The notes under the pieces: model-generated
Told to the model about the DNA's origin: nothing
Database searches by the model: none
Seen by the model: only the letters and a program-made list of their open reading frames with translations
Assembly (NCBI GenBank): GCA_027858965.1
Contig: JAQIBS010000090.1
Coordinates: 16,065 to 80,064, forward strand
Direction: 5' to 3'
DNA: 64,000 nt
Source: Kiritimatiellia bacterium
GTDB lineage: Bacteria; Verrucomicrobiota; Kiritimatiellia; RFP12; UBA1067
Part shown: positions 1 to 8,758 of the stretch, in pieces
Layout: each line of letters opens with the position of its first letter
Position numbering within the stretch: the stretch's first letter is position 1
Made by a program: the position numbers and the translations under genes

Positions 1-2
1 TT

Positions 3-800
3 ATACCTAACGGCATTGACTTGAAGACCTTTGATTCAGTGCCAGCTGACCGGGAGTGTATTAACGATAAATGTCCGGAGTGTAAAAACGAGAAGATTGT
101 ACTTTTTCTCTCCCGTCTTCATCCAATAAAAGGTGTTGAGAATCTAATTGAAGCGTGGGCAGAAGTGCAGCATGATCCTGGCACTGCAATTACTAAAACC
201 AGAGATAACTGGATTTTATTAATTGCTGGAAGCGGCGAAAATAAATATGTTGAATCACTTAAGAAGCAGGTTGAGAAGTTTGGGCTTGCTGAAAAGGTCA
301 GGTTTTTCGGTTTGGTGCTTGGTGAGGAAAAGATCAAATTGATGAAATCTGCGGACATATTTGTTTTGCCTACAAAAGATGAGAATTTTGGAATTGTGGT
401 AGCTGAAGCATTAGCCTGTGCCGTTCCGGTTATAACTACGAAGGGTGCCCCTTGGTCAGAGTTGCAAGGCGATTTTGTCGGCATGCAAGTGAGTGAGGGC
501 GCGAATGCGAGAGTTGCGCCTGGTGATGTTGCATTAAGTTCTACAGTGGAAACTAATGAATTCACTTACTCGGACACTAATGATCTGTGCCGAACCGATC
601 GTTCAGGATGGTGGGTTGATATCGGAGTTGCACCACTGGCGGATGCCTTGCAGCAGGCAATGAGTCTAACTGATTTAGAGCGGAAACAGATGGGAGTGAA
701 TGGACGCAGATTGGTAGAGGAACGTTATCAATGGAGTAGGGTTGTAGGTCATATGAACTCCATCTATAATTGGGTTTTGCATGGCGGGGATCTTCTTTAG
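3..800 (+). CDS. Glycosyltransferase family 4, C-terminal part (5' end outside window)
   Basis: The frame is open from the window edge; before the first possible TTG start (21) it already encodes IPNGID, which matches the interior of the paralogue at 8755-10248, so the N-terminal acceptor domain lies outside the window. It is the nucleotide-sugar-binding half of a GT-B retaining transferase: the strand LFLSRLHPIKG is followed by the donor-site block ENFGIVVAEALACAVPVI (EX7E type), and GWWVDIGVAPLADAL closes the fold. It should add a sugar to a lipid-linked glycan at the cytoplasmic membrane face. Two low-complexity loops, after AEVQ and after WSELQ, sit exactly where the paralogue carries repeat-derived inserts, so they may be older, decayed inserts. 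Confidence 0.9.
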   Translation: MPNGIDLKTFDSVPADRECINDKCPECKNEKIVLFLSRLHPIKGVENLIEAWAEVQHDPGTAITKTRDNWILLIAGSGENKYVESLKKQVEKFGLAEKVRFFGLVLGEEKIKLMKSADIFVLPTKDENFGIVVAEALACAVPVITTKGAPWSELQGDFVGMQVSEGANARVAPGDVALSSTVETNEFTYSDTNDLCRTDRSGWWVDIGVAPLADALQQAMSLTDLERKQMGVNGRRLVEERYQWSRVVGHMNSIYNWVLHGGDLL

Positions 801-844
801 TGTTATTCTAAAATGGATTTGAATTTAAACTTTGCTGAAAAATA

Positions 845-1483
845 ATGAAACGATTAATAAAGATACTAAGATTACTTAAGAATCAGCGTTCTTTTAGAGC
901 GGCTCTTTCAACCCAGCTGGTGTTTTTTAAAGAAGGCGAATCCTATGCTTTAGGAGGCTTAACTACAGAAGAGGAACGTCAAATTGTTCAGTTGGTTAAA
1001 GCTGCTGGGCGGCACACTGGACCGATTATTGAAATTGGAACTCTCTTTGGGTTGACGACATCATTAATGGCTGCGGTGGCGGATAAGTCACAACGAGTTA
1101 TTTCTGTTGATAATTTCTGTTGGAATCCTGTTGGCTTGACCCCTGCAATGCATGAATACTTTACGCGTAAGATCTTGCGTACCGAGTTGGAGTCCTACAG
1201 GGTTGAGTTGGTTGTATCCGGTAGCGAAGAATTCCGGTCTTGTTATAGAGGGGAGATCCCTGCAATGGTTTTTTGTGATGCAGATCACTCATATAGCGCA
1301 GTAAAAGAGGAAATTCAATGGGCAAAAGTACTGGGAGTGCCCCTGATTTGTGGACACGATTATCGGAATAATCGTTTTGGTGTAACTCAGGCTGTTGATG
1401 AAGAGTTTCCCGAGGGAGTGGAGTTTTCGGGAGTGGCGTTACGGTTGGTGAAGGTGCAGTTGTTGGTGCATGTGCAGTCGTAA
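845..1483 (+). CDS. Class I SAM-dependent methyltransferase with foreign C-terminal tail
   Basis: About 212 residues. The SAM-binding motif IIEIGTLFGLTT (residues about 60-71) and the acidic strand ISVDNFCW (about 83-90) are followed by VFCDADHSY, as in Methyltransf_24 / cephalosporin-hydroxylase-like enzymes that modify sugars or lipids. Up to VEFS the protein looks normal. The last 15 or so residues are translated from a different gene read out of frame: the +1 frame of the same DNA encodes the end of a hexapeptide acyltransferase. The gene's natural 3' end has therefore been lost. Activity may survive because the Rossmann core is complete. The modified sugar cannot be named. Confidence 0.75.
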   Translation: MKRLIKILRLLKNQRSFRAALSTQLVFFKEGESYALGGLTTEEERQIVQLVKAAGRHTGPIIEIGTLFGLTTSLMAAVADKSQRVISVDNFCWNPVGLTPAMHEYFTRKILRTELESYRVELVVSGSEEFRSCYRGEIPAMVFCDADHSYSAVKEEIQWAKVLGVPLICGHDYRNNRFGVTQAVDEEFPEGVEFSGVALRLVKVQLLVHVQS

Positions 1484-1600
1484 CAAAGGATGTGGCAGCA
1501 TGGAATGTTGTTGCTGGAAATCCTCCAAGGTTATTAAAGAACGTGTTATCGAGGAAGTATCACAGCATAAAGTTTGATAAATATGGGGAGAGAATCACAT
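1429..1600 (+). pseudogene. 3' remnant of a hexapeptide-repeat acetyltransferase (WcaF/maltose acetyltransferase-like)
   Basis: Read in the frame of position 1432, this DNA encodes SGVTVGEGAVVGACAVVTKD followed by VAAWNVVAGNPPRLLK. This is the classic C-terminal end of a left-handed beta-helix O-acetyltransferase: VTVGEGAVVGAC is a hexapeptide rung and GNPPRLLK is the usual exit. No start codon or upstream rungs exist; upstream DNA in this frame belongs to the methyltransferase. The fragment marks a deletion that joined the two genes near 1425-1431. The frame stays open to 1707 but loses family resemblance after about 1590, where the next methyltransferase starts. Confidence 0.8.
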
Positions 1601-2494
1601 CATACGGGTGCAAATATAGTGCTGAAGCAGCTTTTACAGTATCTTGTGCCCATGCGTGTATATTTGCTTACTGCAAAAAGAGCTTTCAGTCGGTCCGCCT
1701 GCAATAATAAACTCACTGATTCAGTTCAATCAGATTGGTCTTCGAGAATAACAGACGTCCTTTCCGCGCCTGATAATTTACGCATCGAGCGAGTTGCCGA
1801 TGCTGGTAGGATTATTAAAGATATTCTTGTGATGCATAATGGTGTAAAGATTTATACGGGCAGCTATTATGGGGATGGCATGCTTGAACTGCTGGTCAAT
1901 AACAGAGGGGTGCATGAGCCGCAGGAAGAGTTTGTTTTTAACCGGGTAATAGAATCTCTTCCAGAAAAATGTACCATGATTGAGCTTGGAGCATACTGGT
2001 CTTTTTACTCTCTGTCCTTGCTTAACAAGCGGCCTTTCGCAAGTTGTTATATGGTTGAGCCTGTTAAAAGAAATCTTGCTTCGGGACTCTTGAATTTCAG
2101 GTTGAACGGTTGTGATGGTGTTTTTGTGAATGCAGGAGTTGGAGGAGTTTCAAGTCGCTATCCAAAGGTTGTTACAGTTGATTCGCTTTGCGAGAAGTAT
2201 GATATTGATTTTATTGATATTTTGCATTCGGATATACAGGGGAATGAGGTTCTGATGCTTGATGGTGCAGAGAAAGCTCTCGGTCAGAAGAAGGTCGGGT
2301 GGTGGTTTATCTCGACTCATTCTAACTCCCTGCATGAGGAGTGTGTGCAGCGTCTTCAACAGAAGGGGTATGAAATAACGGCGTCAGTGAATCTGGAAGA
2401 AACGTATTCTTTTGATGGCCTAATTGTTGCGAATTTGCCGGAACTATCTGTAGAGGAAGAACTGGCGGTATCGATGAAAACAGCGAGTGAATGA
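1583..2494 (+). CDS. FkbM family methyltransferase
   Basis: About 303 residues. The hallmark is VDSLCEKYDIDFIDILHSDI followed by QGNEVLMLDGA, the FkbM C-terminal signature, preceded by a SAM-site strand MIELGAYWSFYSLSL and the acidic turn CYMVEP. FkbM enzymes O-methylate hydroxyls, and copies in glycan loci probably cap or decorate sugars. I chose ATG 1583 over the in-frame TTG at 1574; ATG 1650 (MRVYLL) is also possible because the region before it overlaps the acetyltransferase remnant. The stop overlaps the next start, so the two methyltransferases are translationally coupled. Confidence 0.85.
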   Translation: MGRESHHTGANIVLKQLLQYLVPMRVYLLTAKRAFSRSACNNKLTDSVQSDWSSRITDVLSAPDNLRIERVADAGRIIKDILVMHNGVKIYTGSYYGDGMLELLVNNRGVHEPQEEFVFNRVIESLPEKCTMIELGAYWSFYSLSLLNKRPFASCYMVEPVKRNLASGLLNFRLNGCDGVFVNAGVGGVSSRYPKVVTVDSLCEKYDIDFIDILHSDIQGNEVLMLDGAEKALGQKKVGWWFISTHSNSLHEECVQRLQQKGYEITASVNLEETYSFDGLIVANLPELSVEEELAVSMKTASE

Positions 2495-3402
2495 TAATGA
2501 GAGTTTCTTTAAACAGAATGTTTGTAAAGATGGTTAAACCGTTTGTTGAGCGGTTTCCCAGATTAGCGATTATTTGTCGAACGGTTCGGGACTCATGGGA
2601 TACCGTCTGCGAACCTCGGATGACTCCAATGGGATTTAAGCTGATCGGGAACTCGGTGATGGAGGCGGGTGATTTCGAGAAATTGGAAACAGAGTGGGTT
2701 AGGCGAATAATTAAAGATATGGATGTGTTTATTAATGTTGGAGCTAATGTAGGATATTACTGCTGCCTGGCTCTTGCTGAGTGCAATAGTTCGCTTCCGA
2801 TCATCGCCTTTGAACCGGTGGCGACAAACTTTGACTATCTTAAGAGGAATGTTATTGCTAATGGCGGTGACTCCAACGTTGAATTGTTTCCTTTGGCGTT
2901 AGGAGATCAAGTGGGGGTGGTTAAAATATATGGAGGAGGGGTTTGTGCTTCTACAGTTGAGGGATGGGAAGGAATAAATAAGGCTCACTATTCCTATGTT
3001 CCTGTTAATACTCTTGATAATGTTATAGGGAATAGATTTGATGCAGAGAAATGCTTTTTCCTTGTTGATGTTGAAGGGGCTGAGTTTTCTGTGTTGAAGG
3101 GTGCTCTGTCTGTTCTCTTGCGTAACCCTAAGCCGGTCTGGATGATTGAAATTTGCGTAAAAGAACATCAACCGGCTGGTGTTGAGCTGAATCCCGACTT
3201 GCTTGCCATTTTTGATCTTTTCTGGAACACCGGATATGAGGTGTGGACAGTAGGAGAAGCTCCACACAGGGTTAGCAGACCAGAGATTGAACTTATTGTC
3301 GAGAGGGGTATTGATACGTTGGGGACCCACAATTTCATTTTTGCGAGTGAGCAGTGGTGTCAGCAATTTTTCTCGAAAGGGGTGCAGCCGGCTAAGGTGT
3401 GA
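2491..3402 (+). CDS. FkbM family methyltransferase
   Basis: About 303 residues. SAM-binding motif DVFINVGANVGYYCCLAL, then PIIAFEPVATNFDYLKRNV, and the FkbM-specific block FFLVDVEGAEFSVLKGAL. The ATG overlaps the stop of the upstream FkbM gene, so the pair forms one translation unit. The two proteins are distant paralogues; the second has the more canonical INVGANVG loop. Likely role: methylation of a sugar hydroxyl on the surface glycan built by this locus. The start at 2491 is supported by the overlap; an ATG two codons later (2497) is equivalent. Confidence 0.88.
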   Translation: MIMRVSLNRMFVKMVKPFVERFPRLAIICRTVRDSWDTVCEPRMTPMGFKLIGNSVMEAGDFEKLETEWVRRIIKDMDVFINVGANVGYYCCLALAECNSSLPIIAFEPVATNFDYLKRNVIANGGDSNVELFPLALGDQVGVVKIYGGGVCASTVEGWEGINKAHYSYVPVNTLDNVIGNRFDAEKCFFLVDVEGAEFSVLKGALSVLLRNPKPVWMIEICVKEHQPAGVELNPDLLAIFDLFWNTGYEVWTVGEAPHRVSRPEIELIVERGIDTLGTHNFIFASEQWCQQFFSKGVQPAKV

Positions 3403-3447
3403 GCATTTTCCCGCTCTGGCATTTCAAGTAAACAAAGTAGGTGATAT

Positions 3448-4518
3448 ATGAAAACAGATAGAGTTACGAAGATTGTATTGGTTTGTTTGCTTATGCTAGC
3501 AGGTGGTTTTTCCTCCCTGGCTTTGGATCTTAATAGTTATAGGGCTGTTTATGAAAAGAGGTTGAATGCAATAAATGATAATTACGCAGTTGAAAGAACA
3601 GTTGTGCTTAAACAGTATAAGGCGGAGCTTGATGACCTGGACTTGAAATTAAGGAAGAGCGGGAAGTTAGACGGTGTTCTTGAGGTACGGGAGGAGGTGA
3701 AGCGATTTATGGAGGAGCAATCCTTGCCCTTTGCGGAGGATGTTTCGGAAAACCGGATGTTGGCTGATATTCAAAACTTAACTCTGAAAGTAAATGAAGA
3801 TTTAAAGTCCACTAGGGACCTGAAGATCTATGAATTATGGAAGCAGTATGATGCGGCTTTGGATAAACATCAACGCGAGCTTACAGTTAGGAATAAATTA
3901 CAGGAAGCTGTCGCCGTACGTAGTGAGCGGGAAAGGGTCAAAGAGAGTGACTTAATTAAAGATGCCTGTAAGTCAGCTGTTGAATCAGTAACAAAGCCAG
4001 CTGTAAAGAAGACTGAACCTATGGGGTTGTTGAAGAAAGATCTTGAGATTGAGGGGTTCGATAAAGCAGAAGCATCAAATTCAGGACTATATACAACATA
4101 CAGGGGGTCACGGTCGGGAGCTTTCTGGGCATATTCAGAGAAAGGGGAGTATGTTGAATGGGAGACAGCCAAGGTCCCTTCAAATATTATGGCAAGAAAA
4201 GTCCAGTTCATATGGGCAGGAGAGCAAAATACGGAACAAGGCCAGTTCGCGCTTTCTTTTAATGGGGAACATCTCTTTGATCTTAAATTCAAGAAGAGGG
4301 GGGATCTCTCTGAATGTTTTTCCAGTGGGGCTGCACTTGAGTTTAAGAGTGTCAACGGAGGCAAGGGCCTATTTAGATTGAGTGTTCCGTTAAGCATGGT
4401 GGACAAGGGTAAAAAGCAGACTGTCCGAGTCGAGTCGCAGAGTTCTGCACCTGTGAAATGTTGGTTTATGCTTTACGGATTTGATGATTTAAAAGATGAA
4501 TTTCAGAAATTCAGGTGA
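3448..4518 (+). CDS. Secreted coiled-coil protein of unknown function
   Basis: 356 residues. Residues 1-25 form a signal peptide (IVLVCLLMLAGG, cleavage near SLALD). Residues about 30-170 are charged and heptad-like, typical of an extended coiled coil. After a KPAVKKTEP linker, the last 150 or so residues look like a beta-rich globular domain (FALSFNGEHLFDLKFKK). I do not recognise a named family; such coiled-coil plus sandwich secreted proteins are common in PVC genomes. It sits between methyltransferases and a truncated membrane gene and may act in the envelope. A GGTGAT just before the ATG supports the start. Confidence 0.75.
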   Translation: MKTDRVTKIVLVCLLMLAGGFSSLALDLNSYRAVYEKRLNAINDNYAVERTVVLKQYKAELDDLDLKLRKSGKLDGVLEVREEVKRFMEEQSLPFAEDVSENRMLADIQNLTLKVNEDLKSTRDLKIYELWKQYDAALDKHQRELTVRNKLQEAVAVRSERERVKESDLIKDACKSAVESVTKPAVKKTEPMGLLKKDLEIEGFDKAEASNSGLYTTYRGSRSGAFWAYSEKGEYVEWETAKVPSNIMARKVQFIWAGEQNTEQGQFALSFNGEHLFDLKFKKRGDLSECFSSGAALEFKSVNGGKGLFRLSVPLSMVDKGKKQTVRVESQSSAPVKCWFMLYGFDDLKDEFQKFR

Positions 4519-4643
4519 CCTGTTCACCCACGTTGAATGCAGAATTTTGTATTTAATCCCTTTGAACTGAGTCGAATGAAAGCAAGTTGCGGATAAAGAA
4601 TGGTGTGAAAAGTTCTTCGCAGAATAACTAATGTGGTGAGACT

Positions 4644-4979
4644 ATGATTCATTTTATTACTTGGTTGCTATCACCGTTTAATCTGTTTTTTGTTCTTTTG
4701 TTTATCGGGTTGTTCGGTAAAAGGATTAAACTGTTTAAAGCTGATTCCGAAGTTGGATATAAATTGGCATGTGTTGCTTTCTGGGGGCTGTTTCTGATCA
4801 GTCAACCCCTTTTTGTAAATCTGTTTGGGACATTTCTTGAATATCCTTATCCGTATATTGATGTCGAACGCCAGCCCCGATGTGATGTGATAGTTCTTTT
4901 AGCCTGTCAACAGCATCTGTGTATTACAAAGAGTGTCTTGGGTTGCTGGGAGATCGAATTAGAGTTAGATGGGCCATGA
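4644..4979 (+). pseudogene. Truncated YdcF/ElyC-like (DUF218) membrane protein
   Basis: Residues 1-86 look like the N-terminus of a DUF218 protein: two membrane segments (FNLFFVLLFIGLFG; CVAFWGLFLISQPLFVNLFG), then YIDVERQPRCDVIVLL, which in intact proteins runs into a glycine-rich nucleotide or sugar-binding fold. Here the frame immediately enters unrelated DNA and stops after about 25 nonsense residues. The catalytic domain is gone, so this is almost certainly non-functional. The break near 4905 coincides with the 3' fragment of another gene in a different frame. Confidence 0.75.
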
Positions 4980-5002
4980 AAAAGTTTGAAATTGATGATT
5001 AA
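4907..5002 (+). pseudogene. 3' remnant of an unidentified gene
   Basis: In the frame of 4907 the DNA encodes about 31 residues, including YYKECLGLLGDRIRV and ending KKFEIDD then TAA (5000-5002). The stop overlaps the ATG (4995) of the next glycosyltransferase in ATG-ATTAA fashion, the arrangement expected of a former operon neighbour. The 5' part is missing and replaced by the truncated DUF218 gene. I cannot name the family from this much sequence. Confidence 0.5.
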
Positions 5003-6164
5003 TAATAATAAATTACAATCTGTAAAATTTCTCTGGCTGGGGCCGTGGCATAGCGACAAAGCACTCTATGGACGTAAAGCTGTTAATCAGGCTGCGAGTG
5101 CTTGGTCTCGCGGTCTTCTTCATGGATTGAGTCAGGCTGGATGTGATATACGGGTTTGTACACACTGTCGTGAGCAGTACTGGCCAAATGGCGAAATATG
5201 GCCGGGTCATGGCGGAGATTTTGACAGGGTATTTCCCCTGAATTATATTAAGTACGTTAATCTGCCGGGAATAAGGCGTGCTTCTCTTATCCGCGCTTAC
5301 CGTCGGATGGTTGCCCGGGAGATAACTGATTTTAAACCCGATGTTGTCCTTTCCTATAACCTGTATTCTTATCACTGCTGTATTTCTGACATAGTTGTGG
5401 ATGCCGGTGTGAAATGGATTCCGGTCATTCTTGATCAGGATGACCCTCAACGCGATAACTGGCAAAAGTTCCTCAGGGATTCTCAAGGGGCATCGGCCTA
5501 CGTTATATTATCCTATTGGGGTTATATTAACTGTCCTTCAAAACTTCCGATTCTGCATCTTGATGGTGGAGTTGAAAAATGGCGCGGCAGTGAAGAGCAG
5601 CAGACGAATATAAAAACAGTTGTGTACAGTGGTCAATATAATGACAGGTATGGTGGGCTTGATGTACTGTTCCGGATTTTTAAGGCTGTAAAAACACAGG
5701 AGTGTCAATTTGTTCTGACAGGTAAAGACCCTAAAGATGAGCTTCGTCATTACATTCCTTATGAAAAACGGGCCCAGTATCTGGGTTTTTTAAAAGAAGA
5801 GGAGCTGGATAAAATTTATGGCACTGCATCGGTGTTTATCAACCCACGTCCCCCGGATGTCAGTGATAATAAAATGATATTCCCCTCAAAGCTGTTGAAA
5901 TATCTCTCCTATGGAAAACCGGTTGTTAGCACCTGGACTGATGGATTAGCTCCTGAATTTAAGAAAATACTTTTGTGTTCCGAATCAGTTGCGGATTATG
6001 TTAATCAGACCGCATCACTTGTTGATCAGGCTTTGGCCATGCCTCGGAATGAGCAGAAAATTCTTTGTGCCAGAACCAGGAATTGGGTTGAATCCGGCCG
6101 AACCTGGAAAGCGCAGGCTCAGCGACTTGTTGATTGGCTGAATACGGCGGTCTGCAGTGGATAA
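4995..6164 (+). CDS. Glycosyltransferase family 4
   Basis: About 389 residues. N-terminal acceptor domain begins VKFLWLGPWHSDKALYGRKA; the donor domain shows VVYSGQYNDRYGGLDVLFRI, then VFINPRPPD and FPSKLLKYLSYGKPVVSTW, the conserved donor-binding helix of GT4 enzymes. ATG 4995 is preferred over the TTG at 4986. The 3' end overlaps the next gene by 8 bp. The enzyme should transfer one sugar during assembly of the repeat unit; donor and linkage cannot be read from sequence. Confidence 0.88.
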   Translation: MINNNKLQSVKFLWLGPWHSDKALYGRKAVNQAASAWSRGLLHGLSQAGCDIRVCTHCREQYWPNGEIWPGHGGDFDRVFPLNYIKYVNLPGIRRASLIRAYRRMVAREITDFKPDVVLSYNLYSYHCCISDIVVDAGVKWIPVILDQDDPQRDNWQKFLRDSQGASAYVILSYWGYINCPSKLPILHLDGGVEKWRGSEEQQTNIKTVVYSGQYNDRYGGLDVLFRIFKAVKTQECQFVLTGKDPKDELRHYIPYEKRAQYLGFLKEEELDKIYGTASVFINPRPPDVSDNKMIFPSKLLKYLSYGKPVVSTWTDGLAPEFKKILLCSESVADYVNQTASLVDQALAMPRNEQKILCARTRNWVESGRTWKAQAQRLVDWLNTAVCSG

Positions 6165-7239
6165 ACTGAAGATAGCTTTTTGCTGGACGGGTTTGACCGG
6201 TTATATGCCATCCTGCTGGAAAGCTTTGGATGGGTTTGAGAATGTTGAGGTCCGGCTCTATATTGAAAAGCCTCTTGCATCTACTCAGAATCAGTTTAAA
6301 CCTGATAGTTTAGAAGGACTCAGCTACCGCATCAGAAACAGAGAGGATGTTTTAAACAGCCGGGAATGGATAAACGATATACTTGATTTCGGCCCCGACT
6401 TGATTGAAGTGACCGGTTGGTATGGGCGCCTGCCTAGGGCCGTCGCCCGCTCCAGAGCCCTGAATGCAGTTCCAAAAATTCTGGGGCTTGATCATCAATA
6501 CTATAAAACCCTCAAGCAACGGGTCGCTCCTCTTGTCTTAAAACCTTATCTCCATCGCTTTCAGGGAGTTGCTGTCCCAGGCGAGCGAGCTTCGGCCTAT
6601 GCGGCTCATCTGGGCTTTGATGAAAATAAGATTTGCCGCTGTCTTTATGGCTTTGATTTTAATGTTTTTACTGAAGCAGGAAGAGCACGTTTTCAGAAAA
6701 ACGATTGGCCCCGAAGTTTTATTTTTGCTGGACGGTATTGTTCTGATAAAGGGATTGAAGTACTGCTGGATGCTTATCACCGATACAGGGATGCTGTTGT
6801 TGATCCATGGCCTCTGACCTTCTGTGGTATGGGTGAGCTTGCAAGTTTTCTGGAAAACGAAAAAGGTGTATCAGATGTTGGTTTTTTCCCGCCGGAAAGG
6901 TTGCCCGCTCTGTTTGCTCAGCACGGAGTTTTTGTGCTTCCCAGTTTGCATGAACCCTGGGGTGTTGTTCTTGGGGAGGCATGTGCCTCCGGTATGCCTG
7001 TTATCACCACGTCCGCCTGTGGATGTTCCGTGGAACTGGTCCAATCCGGTGAGAATGGTTTGGTATGTCTTCCTGGTAATCCTGCTGATCTTTGTCGGAG
7101 TATGCTCTGGATGCATGATAATTATGAACTGCTGCCGTCAATGGGCTGTCGGTCGCAGGATATGGCCAGACCTTTTTCTGCTGAAAATTGGGCCGTCAAA
7201 TGGCGTGATTTAGCATATCAATATAAAAAGAGATTATGA
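6157..7239 (+). CDS. Glycosyltransferase family 4
   Basis: 360 residues, GTG start inside the upstream gene's last codons. The C-terminal half shows FIFAGRYCSDKGIEVLLDAY and the donor-site block VFVLPSLHEPWGVVLGEACA then SGMPVITTSACG, a standard GT4 pattern with EPWGVVLGEA as the EX7E-like motif. The N-terminal half (IAFCWTGLTGYMPSCWKAL) is the divergent acceptor side. The start overlaps the previous gene by 8 bp and the stop overlaps the next start (ATGA), so it is translated as part of a tight operon. Confidence 0.88.
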   Translation: MDKLKIAFCWTGLTGYMPSCWKALDGFENVEVRLYIEKPLASTQNQFKPDSLEGLSYRIRNREDVLNSREWINDILDFGPDLIEVTGWYGRLPRAVARSRALNAVPKILGLDHQYYKTLKQRVAPLVLKPYLHRFQGVAVPGERASAYAAHLGFDENKICRCLYGFDFNVFTEAGRARFQKNDWPRSFIFAGRYCSDKGIEVLLDAYHRYRDAVVDPWPLTFCGMGELASFLENEKGVSDVGFFPPERLPALFAQHGVFVLPSLHEPWGVVLGEACASGMPVITTSACGCSVELVQSGENGLVCLPGNPADLCRSMLWMHDNYELLPSMGCRSQDMARPFSAENWAVKWRDLAYQYKKRL

Positions 7240-8021
7240 TAATTTATCCAAATCAAGGCGCTGGTATGTGCAACCGTCTGCATGCCGCCGCTAACTTAAT
7301 TGCGCACTCAGAATCCACCGGAAATCCGGCTCTGATTTGTTCACTTTCCCTATATAACACCCTGTTTGAAGGATTGCCGGAAAAAGGCTTTTATTTTCAC
7401 CATCCGCAGTCAGTGAGAAAATCAAAACTTCGCTGCCCGCTGAGTTTTATTCGAAGCGGGAGCTTCCCGCCGGGAGAGATCCATTTTTCCGTTCCCGCTG
7501 TAGTTAAAGCCGAGAATGCCGCACTGATGCTTTTTGTCGGCTGGCGCTTCCGCGATGATGATGCTCTGAAAACCTACAGCTCCGTAGTGCGGAGAATCTT
7601 CACCCCTGTTGAAAGTTGCAGAAGCAATATCACAAAGGTCCTTTCCGGACTTCGTTCCAGATGTGATAGGGTTGTCGGAGTGCATATCAGAAGAAGGGAT
7701 TATAAAGATTTCAATGGCGGTATCTGGTATTTTGACGATACTTTCTACAGGTCTGTAATGCAGATAGCGGTATCACAGTTTCCCGGGCGAACCGGTTTTG
7801 TAATAGCTTCTGATGAGCCGGTTGACTTAAACGAGTTCTCTGAATTTGATGTTGAAAGTGCCGTGGGTGATCCGGTAGGGGATCTGTACTCCCTGGCTGC
7901 GTCTGACATGATTATGGGGCCTCCTAGCACTTATTCATCCTGGGCATCTTTTTATGGCGATATTCCCCTCTGCCATGTTACGCGGGAAACTTTGGGCAGG
8001 GGAGTGCTTGATTTTAACTGA
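7236..8021 (+). CDS. Alpha-1,2-fucosyltransferase-like glycosyltransferase (GT11-like)
   Basis: 261 residues. The N-terminus MIIYPNQGAGMCNRLHAAAN carries the glycine-rich, NR-containing loop of GDP-sugar transferases, and VVGVHIRRRDYKDF matches the HxRRxDY donor-binding motif of GT11/GT65-type enzymes. Near the end FVIASDEPVDL and GDLYSLAASDMIMGPPSTYS match the later conserved motifs. It probably adds fucose or a related deoxy-sugar from a GDP donor. The ATGA overlap with the upstream gene fixes the start. Distant members of the fold use other donors, so the fucose assignment is an inference. Confidence 0.75.
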   Translation: MIIYPNQGAGMCNRLHAAANLIAHSESTGNPALICSLSLYNTLFEGLPEKGFYFHHPQSVRKSKLRCPLSFIRSGSFPPGEIHFSVPAVVKAENAALMLFVGWRFRDDDALKTYSSVVRRIFTPVESCRSNITKVLSGLRSRCDRVVGVHIRRRDYKDFNGGIWYFDDTFYRSVMQIAVSQFPGRTGFVIASDEPVDLNEFSEFDVESAVGDPVGDLYSLAASDMIMGPPSTYSSWASFYGDIPLCHVTRETLGRGVLDFN

Positions 8022-8032
8022 ATCTGGACTGC

Positions 8033-8758
8033 ATGGTGTATAAAATCATTGTATATATTGTTCATTGCTTGCTTAGGTTCCGCAGGAAATTCTATGAGTC
8101 AAAAAGTGATTTCCGCTTTTCCAGACCGGCTGCAACCGACATGGATAAAAAACTTTCTGCATATCTGGATTATGAGAACGGCTACTTCATTGAAGCTGGA
8201 GCTAATGATGGCTTTTTCCAGAGTAATACATACTACTTGGAAAAATCTCTGAAGTGGAGAGGCGTTTTGGTTGAACCTATACCTGAATTGTACCGTAGGT
8301 GCGTTATCGAGCGGCCTGCCAGTTCAGTATTTAATTGCGCACTGGTAGACCATGATTTTAAAGAGAGTTCAATCGAGATTCATTATTTTAATGCAATGAG
8401 TTATGTGGACGGCGCTTTCAGTAATAAAGAAGCTGAGAATAGTCACCGTCAGGCGGCTTTGAGTTGCAGTCGCAGAAAAAAGAGCTATTCTGTAAAAGTA
8501 CAGGCTCGGACTTTGACTCAGGTCCTGGAAGAGGCTGAAGCTCCCTCAGATCCGGACCTTCTTGTGCTTGATGTGGAGGGCTTTGAAGCAAATGTGCTGG
8601 AGGGACTCGATTTCACTAGGTTCAGACCAAAGTATGTCCTGGTGGAAACTAATAATGAGGACGCAGTCAGTCGTATTATGGAAAAATGTTATGATAGGCT
8701 TGAAAAAATCTCTGAACGGGATACTTTGTTTCGGCTGAAGGAGTTTTCGTCAAAATGA
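8033..8758 (+). CDS. FkbM family methyltransferase
   Basis: 241 residues. GYFIEAGANDGFFQSNTYYL is the SAM-binding loop in the form typical of the FkbM subgroup that uses an EAGANDG motif. WRGVLVEPIPELYRRC supplies the acidic ribose contact, and LLVLDVEGFEANVLEGLD is the FkbM C-terminal signature. A basic N-terminal helix could place it at the membrane. It is the third FkbM enzyme of the locus, so the glycan is probably methylated at several positions. The stop overlaps the next ATG. Confidence 0.87.
   Translation: MVYKIIVYIVHCLLRFRRKFYESKSDFRFSRPAATDMDKKLSAYLDYENGYFIEAGANDGFFQSNTYYLEKSLKWRGVLVEPIPELYRRCVIERPASSVFNCALVDHDFKESSIEIHYFNAMSYVDGAFSNKEAENSHRQAALSCSRRKKSYSVKVQARTLTQVLEEAEAPSDPDLLVLDVEGFEANVLEGLDFTRFRPKYVLVETNNEDAVSRIMEKCYDRLEKISERDTLFRLKEFSSK

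Noticed and set aside
3870..4406. Long minus-strand open frame (178 codons)
   Set aside because: Antisense shadow of the secreted coiled-coil gene; low-complexity serine-rich translation, no supporting signals.
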